DNA from: Trachythela sp. YZ-2020
Lineage: Eukaryota; Cnidaria; Anthozoa; Malacalcyonacea; Clavulariidae
DNA: 64,000 nt
Direction of reading: 5' to 3'
Assembly: GCA_016169945.1 (NCBI GenBank)
Contig: JADLSH010000367.1
Location: 8,047,501-8,111,500, forward strand
The notes under the pieces were generated by a model. That model ran no database searches and had not been told where the DNA came from. It saw only the letters and a list, made by a program, of their open reading frames with translations. Both the position numbers and the translations under genes were made by a program. This document shows positions 44,896-57,471 of this stretch, in pieces. Each line of letters starts with the position of its first letter. Position 1 is the stretch's first letter.

Positions 44896-46143
44896 ATGTC
44901 GTGTAGCAAGGAAGTTCGATTCCCAAGTAATTGGACCAAAGTTCAGTGGCACTATCTCAGGAAACCCAAAGATGAAAGTCTCCTTGGATTAGAAGAGCTC
45001 ATCAAATGGCTGGAGGAATGCGGTACTGGCGACGAAATCACTGTAAGAAAGTATGTCAAAAAGTTGAAACCCTACGAGTGTATGAGGGCCTTTTGTCCGA
45101 TCGTCCCTGACAATAACGTATGTCGATGTGTGTTTAAAATATTTGTGCACTTAATTCTTGGCATTTATATTGTTGATGACGTGATGGAGAAGAATTGTAA
45201 TCTAGATGATATGGTGAAAATTATCAATGCGTTTGACCAGCTTGACAAAAAGCTAAGTGAAGCATTCCCAAAAATTCTAAGTATCAAAGAAATGCAACCC
45301 TTTCTCCAATATCTGTCCGATAAAAGAGCAAGTTCTATCGTCACCCTTTTCCTCGATTTTCTTAACCGATGTACACGTGTTCTTCTCCAGGACGGCAGCG
45401 TATCGGATGATGCCATATTTGATTACAGGCAAAGATTGTCAATCGGGATATCACTTTACCTCCAGGGACTAGCATCGGAAAAGCGAGATACTACACAAGA
45501 TACACTAAGCAAAGTCCTATGGAGGCGACTACATGATGGAGCGCCAGTACCTTTTCTCCAGTACGTAGAAGTGTCATCGTTTTCCTTAGGAAAAATAAAT
45601 AAAGCCCACATTGCTGCGGCAACAGAGCTTTACGTTCTGTTTGCCTTGCATTGTGTGCTTATTAACGACATCTACTCTTACACTAGAGAAAACAACGAAT
45701 CCTTGCCCGTCAACAATTTGGTTTTAGTATGGCTAAAAAAGAAGGAAATCGGCAATTTATCAGAATCTGTTCCTAAAATCATCTCCATTCTTGACGAAAT
45801 TGCCAAGTACGTTTACAAGAGGGTTGAGAAAATCAAAGCGGAAAATCCAAATAATTCTGAATTACACGAACTGTTTGACGAAATTGGTTATGGAATTGCT
45901 GGCAATTATTTCTTCCATGAACATGCGAGCGATCGCTACAAAGACGCAGAGGTAAAGTTAGCTATTAAAGAGTTAGAAGAGAATGACCTTCAGGATTGGT
46001 TGGCGGACAGCGATCCTTATGCATCGGAAGTGGTAAAGCAGTTCTTGCTTGAACACAGTACAGTGGCAAAGAATTTCAACGATCTTTTGTGCGGCGTCAC
46101 TCCTTTGTCGGTGGACAGTTTACTTGGTTTACTTAATGAATAG
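44896..46143 (+). CDS. Class I terpene synthase (terpene cyclase) 2
   Basis: The 415-residue paralogue of the gene at 18313-19557 is about 75% identical over the first 100 residues by eye and lies on the opposite strand. It would bind Mg2+ through DDVME (94-98) and NDIYSYTRE (257-265), with an arginine pair at 210-211 and RY near the C terminus. All catalytic motifs are intact, so it should be active. It has one coding exon and no signal peptide. I start at MSCSKEV because the upstream ATG at 44845 is followed by a splice-acceptor-like 'tctttcgttctgtag'. It differs from gene 1 in the helix leading into DDVME (LILGIYIV against FFLANFII), which lines the pocket in this fold. Different products are therefore possible. 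It lies between the two copies of the segmental duplication. Confidence 0.9.
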   Translation: MSCSKEVRFPSNWTKVQWHYLRKPKDESLLGLEELIKWLEECGTGDEITVRKYVKKLKPYECMRAFCPIVPDNNVCRCVFKIFVHLILGIYIVDDVMEKNCNLDDMVKIINAFDQLDKKLSEAFPKILSIKEMQPFLQYLSDKRASSIVTLFLDFLNRCTRVLLQDGSVSDDAIFDYRQRLSIGISLYLQGLASEKRDTTQDTLSKVLWRRLHDGAPVPFLQYVEVSSFSLGKINKAHIAAATELYVLFALHCVLINDIYSYTRENNESLPVNNLVLVWLKKKEIGNLSESVPKIISILDEIAKYVYKRVEKIKAENPNNSELHELFDEIGYGIAGNYFFHEHASDRYKDAEVKLAIKELEENDLQDWLADSDPYASEVVKQFLLEHSTVAKNFNDLLCGVTPLSVDSLLGLLNE

Positions 46144-47260
46144 TTTACTTGCCACGACTTTAATTGCATCTAAAGCACATTTTAGTGGATTATTGATTAA
46201 TAATGATTGACCATATATTAATATATTGAACTAACTGGATTAAGTAATCAAAGAGTATTAACACGCTAAAGCAAGCGTACACTTAGTGGAACATATAAAC
46301 ACTATCTAATTAAAATAGCCATTCATTGAAACAATTATTATTTGAGATTGAAGAAACACTCCGTCAAATTTAACCTGATGGCTGCAATATGCTATTTTTA
46401 AAGTAATGAAGTATTCGATATAATTAATGTGATTCATTTGAACAATTATTGAAATAAAATGATATAAGACGTAGTTCAAATTTTACCTGATTGCTGCAAT
46501 ATGGTATTTTTAAAGTAATGAACAATTCAATGTATTTAATGTAATTCATTTGAACAATTATTGAAATAATAAAATCAATATGTGACGCAGTTTATTTATT
46601 TAGTTGGACTCGTACGACTGAGTGTTAAATAAACTGATTAGTTTAGGATAACCAACATATTTTGCAAGGCTCTGATAATGTCATAATATGAAGGCAACAA
46701 GAACAGTGCTGAATAAACCTACCATCCTGGTCAAAACCAACAGCCACACTCACTTATTAGACTGTATTAAAAAAAATTTAAATTGTTAAAGTAAACGAAT
46801 TTCACATTTTCTGCGTATAAAACAATTTTTGACCCATCTGCAGCATATAATTAGCAACTGAAATGGTTTTCTATGATGAGTCATACTCGTCTTTTAGTCT
46901 CCGCTCGATTTCGTTTAAATTAAATGTTGCATGCTTGTATCTCGTTTAACAATTTTTAGCAAAACTTGAGTCTGATTAGACATATATATCCTAGTGTAAA
47001 TTCCCTTTGAAATGTAACTCGCTCTCTGAAATTTACATATATTCATGCAACATCCGAAAAAGTCTTTGATGGTAATTTCTATTATGAACCAATATTGTGA
47101 ATGCAAGATAGAATAGATTTTCCCTTATGGTGGTGAGGAAAGTGAACTCTTTGCTGTAGCAAGGTCCAGGGTGTCAGTGATATCTATTTTTCATCAACGG
47201 CATTTAAAATCTTTTGTTTTTTGTTTACGGCAGCACAAATTTAGTACGGTTGACCAGTCA
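46144..47260 (+). other. 3' flank of terpene synthase 2
   Basis: The segment is shared with the flank of gene 1 (to about 46850) and with the third locus (to about 47260). An AATAAA lies at 46453-46458, about 310 bp after the stop, and is a fair poly(A) signal. The stretch 46440-46570 repeats a short block (ttcatttgaacaattattgaa) twice. Confidence 0.75.
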
Positions 47261-47599
47261 AACTCGAAACGTGATAATCTTTTCTAATATTTTAAATCCG
47301 TCTAAAGCCCGTTAACACTATTGAATTTAGTTTCTTTGAGCAAGGTATTCCTTGATTGATTAATGTTAGATTGAGAAACATATTACAGACCTTTATACAG
47401 GTGGTATCATAAAAAGGTAATCCAACTTTAGCATGTCTGCGTGCATTTGATATTGTGTTTTTCGATAAAATTTTTACAATGTGCAATGAAACATGCATGT
47501 TTTGTGTCATTATATGAATCGAATAAAAATTGCCGGTCGGAAATCGTATTTTTTCACCGTTGGGAATTTGGTACACTGCGAGCAGAGGTTTCTGTCCCC

Positions 47600-48660
47600 G
47601 GGTTATCCTTCAATGTGAGACTTGGAAATTGTTTCAGTTTCCAAAGGAATTTCAGTAAGAACATTATCAATTGACTCATATCTGTGGTTTAAAACTTTCC
47701 AAACAGAGCACTTACTGCTTGTTGAACTTATACATTGGAGAAGTCGTACAATCTTTCTTGACGCAAAAATTTGGTAGCCTTTTTCTTGAAGGGCTTGTGT
47801 TGCTTCCTTTCGTGTTTTGACATAGCTTTCAAGTGCACTTACATGCAATTGCAGTTACACTGGGTAAGTTTTCCTTTATACTAGTCTAGTGCAAGGAATT
47901 TTCAGCTATCTTATCTATATCAAGTGCTGTTGTAAGTGTTATTTCAGGGGCATTTTGAATGCTGTCCAAAATATCTGGATGTTCTGCCAGCCTAATTCCT
48001 GTAAAATGTACTTAGACCTAACTTCATAGGATTTTCCAGTAATGACTCTAGCAGCCCTTTTTGCATTTTTTGAAGCTTTTCAAGTGAAAAAGCATTACCT
48101 ATGCTCCTGTGTCCCACACAAGGCTACAGTAGTAAAAATGCGGCTGTATTATTGCATTATATACAGAGATTAATGTTGACTGGGGTACAAAAGCTTTCAT
48201 TCATCGAATCATTCCTATGGTCTTGACACCTATGGCCTTTGACACCTTGGTAGCAACATTGTCTATATGAGTATTCTATTTAAGTTGATCATCAACAATA
48301 ACCTCTAAAGTTTTTGTTCCTTTTACTCTTTTTATATTACTATCTCCCAGTTTAATATCAGGATCATTAGCAATCATATATTCAGTTTTATTCTTATTGA
48401 GTGTTTATTTGTTGGCCAATAACCATTGGTGTATATTTTCCAAATCATTATTCAATTTCGTTTGGATGTCTATTATTGAGGCGCAACTTGCTGTTAGATT
48501 GGTATCATGTGCACACATGCTAGCTGTAGTTGTTCTTAAACAGTTAGGTAAATCGCTTACATAAATAAGAAACAATATTGGGCCCAAATTTGAACTTTGA
48601 GGTGCTCCGCAACGAATTGTTCGACATTTTGATGTCGTTTGATTTATTTTACACACCTGC
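47600..48660 (-). pseudogene. Decayed LINE reverse transcriptase
   Basis: On the minus strand the frame 48656-48405 has GAPQSSNLGPILFLIYVSDL, a degraded motif B, and AHDTNLTAS where functional enzymes have (A/Y)-D-D-T. One catalytic aspartate is therefore lost. Downstream the thumb and C-terminal part can be followed through stops and frame changes to about 47900. The last 82 codons (47848-47603) are open but not recognised as LINE sequence. CR1/Jockey-like by motif style. Confidence 0.75.
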
Positions 48661-49062
48661 TTTCTATTTGAGGAGCGGTATCACTCGTGCGCATCTTTTC
48701 TGCGCGTAGCAAACTTGAAAACGTTAGGCTGTACGTTTTCAAGTTTAGCATATCCAAGATGGCGCCCACATTTGGGGGAACGCATGGTGGGAGACGCGAT
48801 CGATAATTCAGGGAGAAAAAGAAAGTACGGACCGGCAAAAATCATGGAATAGTCAACATAAAAGAATATATTTATCCAACAACATATTTGAAGCATGGAA
48901 AGATGCAAAAATCGAGGCAGGATACAGTGTAGCGACACCGATTTCGCTGCGCATCTGCTATCGTTAGAATATCGAAGAAGGTAAGATTAATCAAAGGTAA
49001 GAAGAAGGTAAGATCAAATTTGTGTTATTTAATTATTTTAGGTCGGATCTCAATAATTCGCA

Positions 49063-49222
49063 GCGCTCTGACCACTGAGCTGCATCGGAATCGCAGGGAC
49101 GCAGGTTCAATTCCTGTCGGAGGACTTAGAGTTACATTTTTCGCAGCCGTTCCCGTTCAGGTCTAAAATATTGTATATAATATTTCACTCGAAATATCCA
49201 TCCTCCTAAACCTTCTACATAA
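49063..49222 (+). mobile_element. tRNA-derived SINE, family 1 (subtype b)
   Basis: The head is partly broken (CATCGGAATCGCAGGG and GGTTCAATTCC kept, A box degraded), then the body gcatttttcgcagccgttcc type and a tail 'atttcactcgaaatatcc'. The tail differs from that at 16.1-16.6 kb. Confidence 0.75.
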
Positions 49223-49330
49223 ATTGCAATCGAGTGAGATGCAGAAAAAAAACATCTTGTAATTTACCTTATCGCAACCCGCAGTACCCGCATCTATATA
49301 TACATGAACTTGTGGCTAACGCTTGGCAAC

Positions 49331-49502
49331 TGGACTCTGTAGCTCAGTGGTGAGAGCGCTGCACCGGAATGGCAGGGCCGCAGCTTCAATTCCTGTCGGA
49401 GGACTTAGAGTTGCATTTTTCGCAGCCGTTCCCGTTCAGGTCTAAAATATTGTATATAATATTTCACTCGAAATATCCATCCTCCTAAACCTTCTACATA
49501 CA
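49331..49502 (+). mobile_element. tRNA-derived SINE, family 1 (subtype b)
   Basis: The copy has an A box (TAGCTCAGTGG), GCACCGGAATGGCAGGG, a B box with one change (CTTCAATTCC) and the same body and tail as 49063-49222. Confidence 0.8.
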
Positions 49503-49851
49503 ATATCACATTACAGATATGTTGAGACTTTAAGCACAAAGTTAGCACGCATATCATCAGTAGGAACTAGTTGCAACACTACAAAACATGCATTTTTACG
49601 AACAAGTCAAAAGACTAGAACGACACTTAGAACAAAAAGTTTTCCAAAATATCCTGTAATTATCCTGTAACTTTATGCTAAAATTGTGCTAAATTTTCAT
49701 TATGCAAAACCTCTTCCTCAAATGGTAAAATTATGCCAAACTAGCATAATTATGCTAAATCTTGTCACAATGAGCTAAATGTATAGCAATTTATTGTGGC
49801 AATACCTGGCTGTACCAGTGTATAAGTGACATTACGTACCAGGCAGTGTCG

Positions 49852-50203
49852 ATCAGAGCATAGTTAATAGAGAGGGTTGGTTTGGAAGCTTCATTAAAGT
49901 ACAATATAACTCTTTATTTATGTTATTGTCCAGGTTTATGCAAAATGTAGTCCTTCATTATCACGTGTGTATTGTGATTTTCACACAAACATCCAATAGC
50001 AATGTTTTGGTTTATTTACCCATCCGTAACTTAAACAATTGCCCAGTTTTTACATGCTTATTGGTTGTTTACGTGAAAATACAATACACACGTGACGACG
50101 AAGAATTAGATTTTTGCATAAACCTAAACCAACATAGATAATGAGTTTCATTGTACTTTCGTGAAGCTTCCAAACCAGCCCTCTCTATTAACTATGGTCA
50201 GAG
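49852..50203. mobile_element. MITE present only in duplication copy 2
   Basis: The element 49859-50196 starts CATAGTTAATAGAGAGGG and ends CCCTCTCTATTAACTATG. The arms continue as inverse sequence (tttggaagcttca and tgaagcttccaaa). The flanks atcagag and gtcagag form a duplication of about 7-8 bp with one mismatch. In copy 1 the site near 39555 reads straight through as 'gatcagagttaattg'. Confidence 0.9.
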
Positions 50204-52430
50204 TTAATTGTTAGTACCAGTGAGTGCCAGTACAGAAGTAGTACTGCAGTTTTTCCTATACATTAAAAATATCGACGCATTATAAGATATCCAATATATA
50301 TAAACGTTCAGCCATGCGCTCTCTATTTCCTTTTCTGCTTTGTATTTGCAGGATGAGTCTTTCTACACATCACACTGATCACAGACACAGTCAGATCGTG
50401 TTTCAGTCACTGATCACTAAATTTAATATTAGCACATGCAACTGTGCGTATTCAACGTGATTTGGCTTTGCGCGGTCAAGTGTGGTTCTGTCATATATGT
50501 GTTAGAATGCTGTCTTATCGTTGTTTTGCGTTATTATAAGATAGATACATCCCGTGACTGGAAATTATTATCGCTGCATGATGTCTGTTAGCACCAGTGA
50601 GTGCCAGTCACCAATTACTAATAATTAAGTAGTAAAAAGCACGAAGTGCATCCTCGAATTTCGAACTATGACCTTGCATGTGAACACGCATGGATTGTCG
50701 TACCACTTTGTAACATGCACAACAGTAACCTTGCGTAATGTACTTGAATATATAACGCAATATATAAAGCGTCTTACTTGAAATTTGTGCTCATCATTCT
50801 CTTATTGCTGCATGTGCTTGCTTAACAAGATCGTCAGTGAAGCAAGAACCATCATCAACTTTTTTAAGGTATGTTTATAATACACTTTGAATGTTTCGTA
50901 GAGGCACGTATTGAATGTTTAACAGAGCCTGAGATATTAATTAAAATCTATACAGGGTGTATAACGTGTATTAAAAAACTTTCAAATTCAAATGTACATT
51001 TTGAAAACTGAAAAGAATAAAGCTGTAAAGCGTATATGTTTACCGATTCATTTGAAGGCTTATAGCCATTCACTATTCAGCTTTCCAACGGCCGGTTACT
51101 TTTTAAATTTCAACAATTGGTTCACGAAAAATATTATCCTTTGCCCGCTTTGGGAACCTATAAATTTCAATAGATTATATTCAGGAGCTACAGTAATCAC
51201 ACACAATGAGCCCATCGCAAATGCTAATTTGTTCATAGTAAATATCGAGGAGCAAATCACTCCTAAAAAGTGTACGAGATTGAAAAATCGTTGTTATTTT
51301 TTTTGTGTGATTTTTCTGAAGATGCACGAGATTTAAATCAGTGATTTGCCCCTCGGTAAATATCCCATTAACAGTCATTCAGAAGCCAACCAAGAATAAC
51401 TAAATAGCATCATTGTTCATCGTTTAATACTACAGTAGTTAGATATTTTTATGATTAATGCTTATGCTTTTTTGGATGCTATTCCACTTCTCTTTTCTGT
51501 CGCATATTAAGTTAAAGAATATCAAAGTATGATACAGCCTTTTAGGTGGTTATTATATTCACTGTATTTTCCTTAAAATAACATATATTTCGTATACATC
51601 ATCGGTAGGCAATTATATAATCATTATCAGTATTTCACACTGGTATTTCATGTAAACAGTACAGTATTTGACAACCATGACAGGTTTTAATCATTTCATG
51701 CAACATTGTTCCAGCTGTTACAATGAATTTTCAGTGGACACAGCAGATATTATGTAGGATACTACTCTATATATTTTTCATAGTTTGTCTATTAAACAGT
51801 GTCGTCTATTTTCAATGCATGAAACCCTCTTGAATCCTTGATAAAAGGCTTAACATATTCTTGAGTACACTTTGTTTTGGTAAATTATCTTGGTATCTAA
51901 ATTGCAATATGTCATCAATCCACAACTATTCGCCGAGGTTTCAGCGTAATTTGTACAATTTTCGCTCCAAACCATAAGCATATCTCCTTCTTTTCAAGAT
52001 CGTTCAAACAAGTTTGTTTAGCACTTTTGCTTTCCGAAATCCTTTGTATTGGCGAAAAAACAGCCTCGCAAACACATTTCCCAATACTGTTGCCATTTGG
52101 GGCCCCGGAAGTGAAATTTCGCATATTGATTTTGGCTTCATTTTTGATAGTAAGGTAGTTCAATCCAGTGTACTATGAGATCAGTGCTTCAGGTACGTGA
52201 AAGACTTCTAATATCCAAACTCAAACGTGGCCTGGATACTAATGCGATACCTCTGTTCCCCTTTTTCTTAATCCTTATATGAAGAGTCAGTCACCGTTCT
52301 ACGGAAAATCGTGAGTTTTGGGTGAGATGTGTTAGGATAAATTCTAAAAATTATCACCTCTTCGTTTATAAAGTTCATTGTATTTGGATTTAAAACAAAG
52401 CTGACATGCATGTGCCAGTGGAATGTACCA

Positions 52431-53942
52431 CATCTTTAATGGTCTATTCTAAAACTACACCCGAATGACAGACGACTACAGACGAGTGACAGACGGCTAC
52501 AGACGAGTAACAGACGACTACAGACGAGTAACAGACGACTACAGACGAGTGACAGACGACTACAGACGAGTGACAGACGACTACAGACGAGTAACAGACG
52601 ACTACAGACGAGTAACAGACGACTACAGACGAGTGACAGACGACTACAGACGAGTAACAGACGAGTCTAGACGACTACAGACGAGTAAATTTTCGAAATA
52701 CGACTGACATTCAGGTACATACAAGTTCATACGACCAGGCGGCTCTTTGATATATTCACTTGATAAAGCTTGAAAACACGCGCGCGTGAAAATCTTTCAT
52801 GCTCGCGTGACGCTCGCGCGCGTGCACACAAGTCTATTCGGTCCATTGATTCGGTCTAATATATTGACAAGGTTGGCAAGTTTTTTCAACTCAAACTCAT
52901 CTACAACTTTTACAAATGCAAAATGTTCCACAAATTACAAACAACTCTACAAAAACTACATCACTTGTCTATAGTATAGTTATATCACTTGTATATAGTA
53001 TAGTTATATGTATAGTTATGTATTTATAGTTATGTACAGTTATGTATTTTGTTTTTCCCGCCGCCTGCCTGTGTAATTTGCAGAAAACGTTATGTAAAGT
53101 AGCCAATCAGCGCCTTCTTCAAAATTTAAAATCTGTGTCGTATGCATAGGGTGTGGGTCCAGCATAGTTTTGAAAACTATGTTAAAAAAGCGAATATATT
53201 TCGGGTTTTTGACAAAACTTTGTCAAAACTATGCTGGACCCACACCCTATGCATAAGTCATAGTTTTTAAATTTTGAAGAAGGCGCTGATTGGCTACTTT
53301 ACACAATGTTTTCTGCAAATTACACAGGCAGGCGGCGGGAAAAACAAAATACATAACTATACATAACTATAAATACATAACTATACATATAACTATACTA
53401 TATACAAGTGGTGTAGTTTTTGTAGAGTTTTTGTTTGTAATTTGTGGAAAACTCTGCATTTGTAAAAGTTGTAGATGAGTTTGAGTTGAAAAAATTTGTC
53501 AACCTTGTCAATATATTAGACCGAATCAATGGACCGAATAGACTTTTGTGCACGCGCGCGAGCGTCACGCGAGCATGAAATATTTTCACGCGCGCGTGTT
53601 TTCAAGCTTTATCAAGTGAATATATCAAAGAAAAGCTTTCAGAAAAGATTAAAAACCAGAATTTTTGGGCCGCCTATGGTCGTATGAACTTGTATGTACC
53701 TGAATGTCAGTCGTATTTCGAAAATTTACTCGTCTGTAGTCGTCTAGACTCGTCTGTAGTCGTCTGTCACTCGTCTGTTACTCGTCTGTTACTCGTCTGT
53801 TACTCGTCTGTTACTCGTCTGTAGTCGTCTGTTACTCGTCTGTAGTCGTCTGTCACTCGTCTGTAGTCGTCTGTACTCGTCTGTTACTCGTCTGTCATTC
53901 GGGTGTAGTTTTAGAATAGATCCATCTTTAATATATATATAG
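52431..53942. mobile_element. Foldback element with 10-bp target duplication (copy 2)
   Basis: The element is 52441-53932, flanked by catctttaat on both sides. It matches 41828-43299, including its tandem arrays and central palindrome. It shares its target site and flanks with copy 1, so it was copied by the segmental duplication rather than by transposition. Confidence 0.88.
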
Positions 53943-54679
53943 ACTCCAGTTTTAAAGTTAATTTACAACGAATTCCTAATCATTTTAGGAATAATTAATA
54001 TTTTATAAAGAAACAGGGTTTTAACTTTTAACTGTTTATTGTATAACAAGACGGCCGGATCAGGCGTTCACTACGGCTGGGGGCGATATAATTAAAATAC
54101 GAACAAAATGGACAAAGCGTCAGCATATAAAAGATGCATAATAATTAAGAAAAACACCTGATGTTAATGTGACTGGATAGAAAATTGTTAGCCTAGATGT
54201 CACAAGATTGCATAATTCCACACAAAAAACTTTGATATCAGACATCATAGCGTAAAATATAAAATTAAAAAGCTATTGTGTTGGTTGTTGTTGGTTCAAA
54301 CAATTTTATATTGTTTATAACAAAATTGTTCATAACGAGATCTCAAGTCATTTGAGTTTGTTTTGCCTGTTATTAACATTCATATAACCATTGTATTGGT
54401 ATTAATATTTCTATTGATATTCTTTTGGCATTCAAATCAATACGTTTGTGATTCAAATTAATAATTTGGCATTCAAAGTTCAGTTGGCATTCTAAGTAAG
54501 TTTATAATAATCCATGACGAGAAGGAATTCCAATGTGACAAAGCTTTGCAATCCTCGCCCAAAGGCGAAAAGGCATCCAAACTTAACAGGACATCCAATC
54601 TCGATATAGGAATCAAATGCGACATGACATATTTTAAACTCGAGTTGAAAAAGTAGCATTAAAAGGTGCGCTTCATAGA

Positions 54680-54823
<144 letters not shown>

Positions 54824-54826
54824 GGG

Positions 54827-55175
54827 GTGTGCTTATTATCCTTACTTGCAGCTGAGAGCTAAGCTGAATTGCGAAGGACACAGCTCAACGTGACCAAGTC
54901 GAAGGCTTTCTAGGCGCGCATATGGCAGCCACCTTTTGCTCGCCATCACGGAGCACAGCTACGGTGGAAGGGCCAGTTAGGAGTTAAACCCAACCCACCC
55001 TGTCAACATTCCTGTGGGAGGAAACCGGAGTACCCGGAGAAAACCCACGACTTTCGGCAGAGCGTTGACTAACACTTTTCACATAGCTATCATAAGTCGT
55101 CCCCAACGGGACTCGAACCCATGATATCAGAGGTGAAAGGCGCGTGCTCTGACGATTGCGCCACCGAAGCCCCAA
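54827..55175 (-). mobile_element. tRNA-derived SINE, family 2 (duplicate)
   Basis: Near-identical to 44087-44440, at the same place within the duplication. Confidence 0.82.
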
Positions 55176-55308
55176 AGTTACAACATTGAATTGAATGACA
55201 CTTAGTAAATGTTTGCAAAATATTCTGGATTAGCCTGCCAGCAAAATATAAACAAGGCAAGGGGTCCGTATAAATCAGTTTTCGAAGTAGTCTTCTTGTA
55301 TGCTGTTC

Positions 55309-56130
55309 GCCTTGGGTTTTGAACTTGAAGCATTTGAAGTCAAATTGGTGGGATGCGTGGGATTTATCCTAAATTATCCTGAGATGATCCCGTTTGATAT
55401 ATTATTGTCTATCCCATGTAGGTAACTCAAAATACGCAATTATCCCAAGATACACACAAGAAAATTGCGTTTGTGTTGCTAAGAGCAAGTTTGTGCACCC
55501 AAAAAAACCGAAAACAGACAGGGGCATTTTAAACCTACGGCATGGCTCTGCCAGCCGTTGTAATAATGTATATAGCGATTTAGTGCGGCTGTGCCTGGCT
55601 GTACCAGTGCATATAAGTGAGGACGGTGAGGTGACACTACGTACCAAGGCAGTGCTATAATATTTGTAAGGTCTATATCTGTCAGTACCACTGAGTGCCT
55701 GTCACCAATTATAGTTATTATGAAGTAGTACAGAACGAAATTCATGCTAGATTTAGTATTGAGCTTTGAGTATCGACTGTTAACCTGAATATCAGGTCGA
55801 TTTCCCCTCCTTGAAATGCCGACGGAGTGAAGGCAAAGAGGGGCTAACACAAATCCTTCCCTGGCCGCATGTAAAAAACCCAAAATAGCGATTAAATAAG
55901 TTATTTGAAAATCATCGAAATCCCATCGAACGGGCGTGGCTGCAAAAAGCTGTCTCGGCTGCCCATATTGCCCCACTCTCTGCTCTAACATCGCTCGGGC
56001 GTCCCTTATTGCAGCATTTCTCGTGTAACTTGAAAATGTCGACGTATTGTAAGACATTTTCAAAGTTTTTAAGCACAAACTTCGCTCCTTCGCCCAAAGA
56101 TGGCAAACTGAATATAGAATTAGGTGTGGA
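55309..56130. other. No gene supported; repeat-derived sequence
   Basis: At 55590-55760 is a diverged relative of 39500-40040 (accagtg...agtgag, gtgacactacgtacca). A 233-codon open frame on the minus strand (56180-55479) runs through this and into a family A repeat. It has no domain I recognise and its start lies inside the repeat, so I do not call it a gene. Confidence 0.45.
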
Positions 56131-56545
56131 AAAACCTGCTTAGGGGTAAGACGTCCACTGAGGATATACGACACGTCCACTTTGTTGGATTTATGGCAGG
56201 CGTCTCAGCTAGGTTTCTTCTAATCCCTGTGACCCCTATAGGCCATACAGTATAAAGATGACTGATGAGGAGCTAGTGTTGATTAGCGGAGGCGATGAAT
56301 TTAGCACAGTCATGCACTTAACATCGAACTTCGAACTGTGCATACATAATTATGTTGAACACGCATGCATTGTCGTACCACGTAACATGCACAACAGTAA
56401 CCTTGCGTAATGTACTTGAATATATAACGCAAGATATACAGCATCTTACTTGAAACTAGTTGTGCTCATCATTCTCTTATTGCTGTACTAGCTTTGAAAA
56501 GGCGAGCTTTGTAAATTCGCTTTCGAAAGTACACTAAAGTACACT
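56130..56545 (-). repeat. Dispersed repeat family A, uninterrupted copy
   Basis: Reverse-orientation match to 1078-1850 without the 368-bp MITE found there. It shows the original order across that insertion site. Confidence 0.75.
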
Positions 56546-56679
56546 GTTAGGGTGGGGGGTTACTTCTTTTAGAGGTGGGCCTGGAGGCACCTCTATATTT
56601 TTCTCGGGTACTTAACTATCTTAGTAATTTCTATTCAATTTACCACAAATATGCTTTTATAAACATAACCCTTACGAAA

Positions 56680-56962
56680 AAACCACATGTAGAAACCACA
56701 TGTGAAACCACATGTGGTTCACATGTGAAATTGGAACATGTGGTTTTCATGTGGTAATGTCACATGTGGTTCACATGTGGTAACATGTGATTCACATGTG
56801 GTAATATCACATTCCCATGTGTTTTATATGTGATATTACCACATGAAAACCACATGTTCCAATCACATGTGAATCACATGTGATTCACATGTGTCTTCAA
56901 AACAGATGAATTTGGAACAACCACATGTGATTCACATGTGGTTCACATGTGACCAAATAAGT
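56680..56962. repeat. Subterminal CACATGTG repeat cluster
   Basis: The palindrome CACATGTG or a one-base variant occurs well over ten times in about 280 bp, often as CACATGTG-GTT or CACATGTG-ATT, in both orientations. Clusters of short repeats just inside the ends are typical of CACTA elements, where they are bound by an element-encoded protein. The core CATGTG is also an E-box, which I think is incidental. Confidence 0.85.
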
Positions 56963-57471
56963 AATACTTCATATTATACCGAAGTAATACTTCATACTAC
57001 CAGTCACACATACATAATAATGGATGCACACATAAAACACTTGTACGTCAGTAAAATGATATCTGCAAATATATTACTCATGATAAAATGGAAAATCATA
57101 CATTAACTGGAAACCCATATACAGCTAATTCAAAAGATTATCCTTTGCAAACCTTAAACACTAATACCTAAACTCGGTTGTCATAAGCGCAAAAAATAAT
57201 GGGAGCATCGTTTCATCTGTTTAGAAATCACATATGGGCACCATTTCTTAGAGACATATGGTAGTAATAATTAAAATATCTCCTCACGGGCAATTCATTC
57301 AAATAGCTGCAATATTCAACTTCCAAGCCTGAATCTGGTTCTCCCATTAAGCTTTGCACGCTTAGAGTTTAAATTTCTCAAAGGGCAACCTTTTTTTAAT
57401 AAGCTGTTAATATACATGAGAGCAAATATATGATATATGAGAGAAAATTCTTAAATATCCTTCAATTTCTC

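Noticed and set aside
49920..50141. 73-codon open frame in the MITE
   Set aside because: It spans the interior of a 338-bp non-autonomous element with no transposase motif.
55479..56180. 233-codon minus-strand open frame
   Set aside because: It starts inside a dispersed repeat whose other copy (1770-1850) does not keep the frame, and no domain is visible.
56680..56962. E-box enhancer for bHLH factors
   Set aside because: CACATGTG contains an E-box, but the cluster lies just inside a transposon end, where subterminal repeats are expected. There is no adjacent host promoter.
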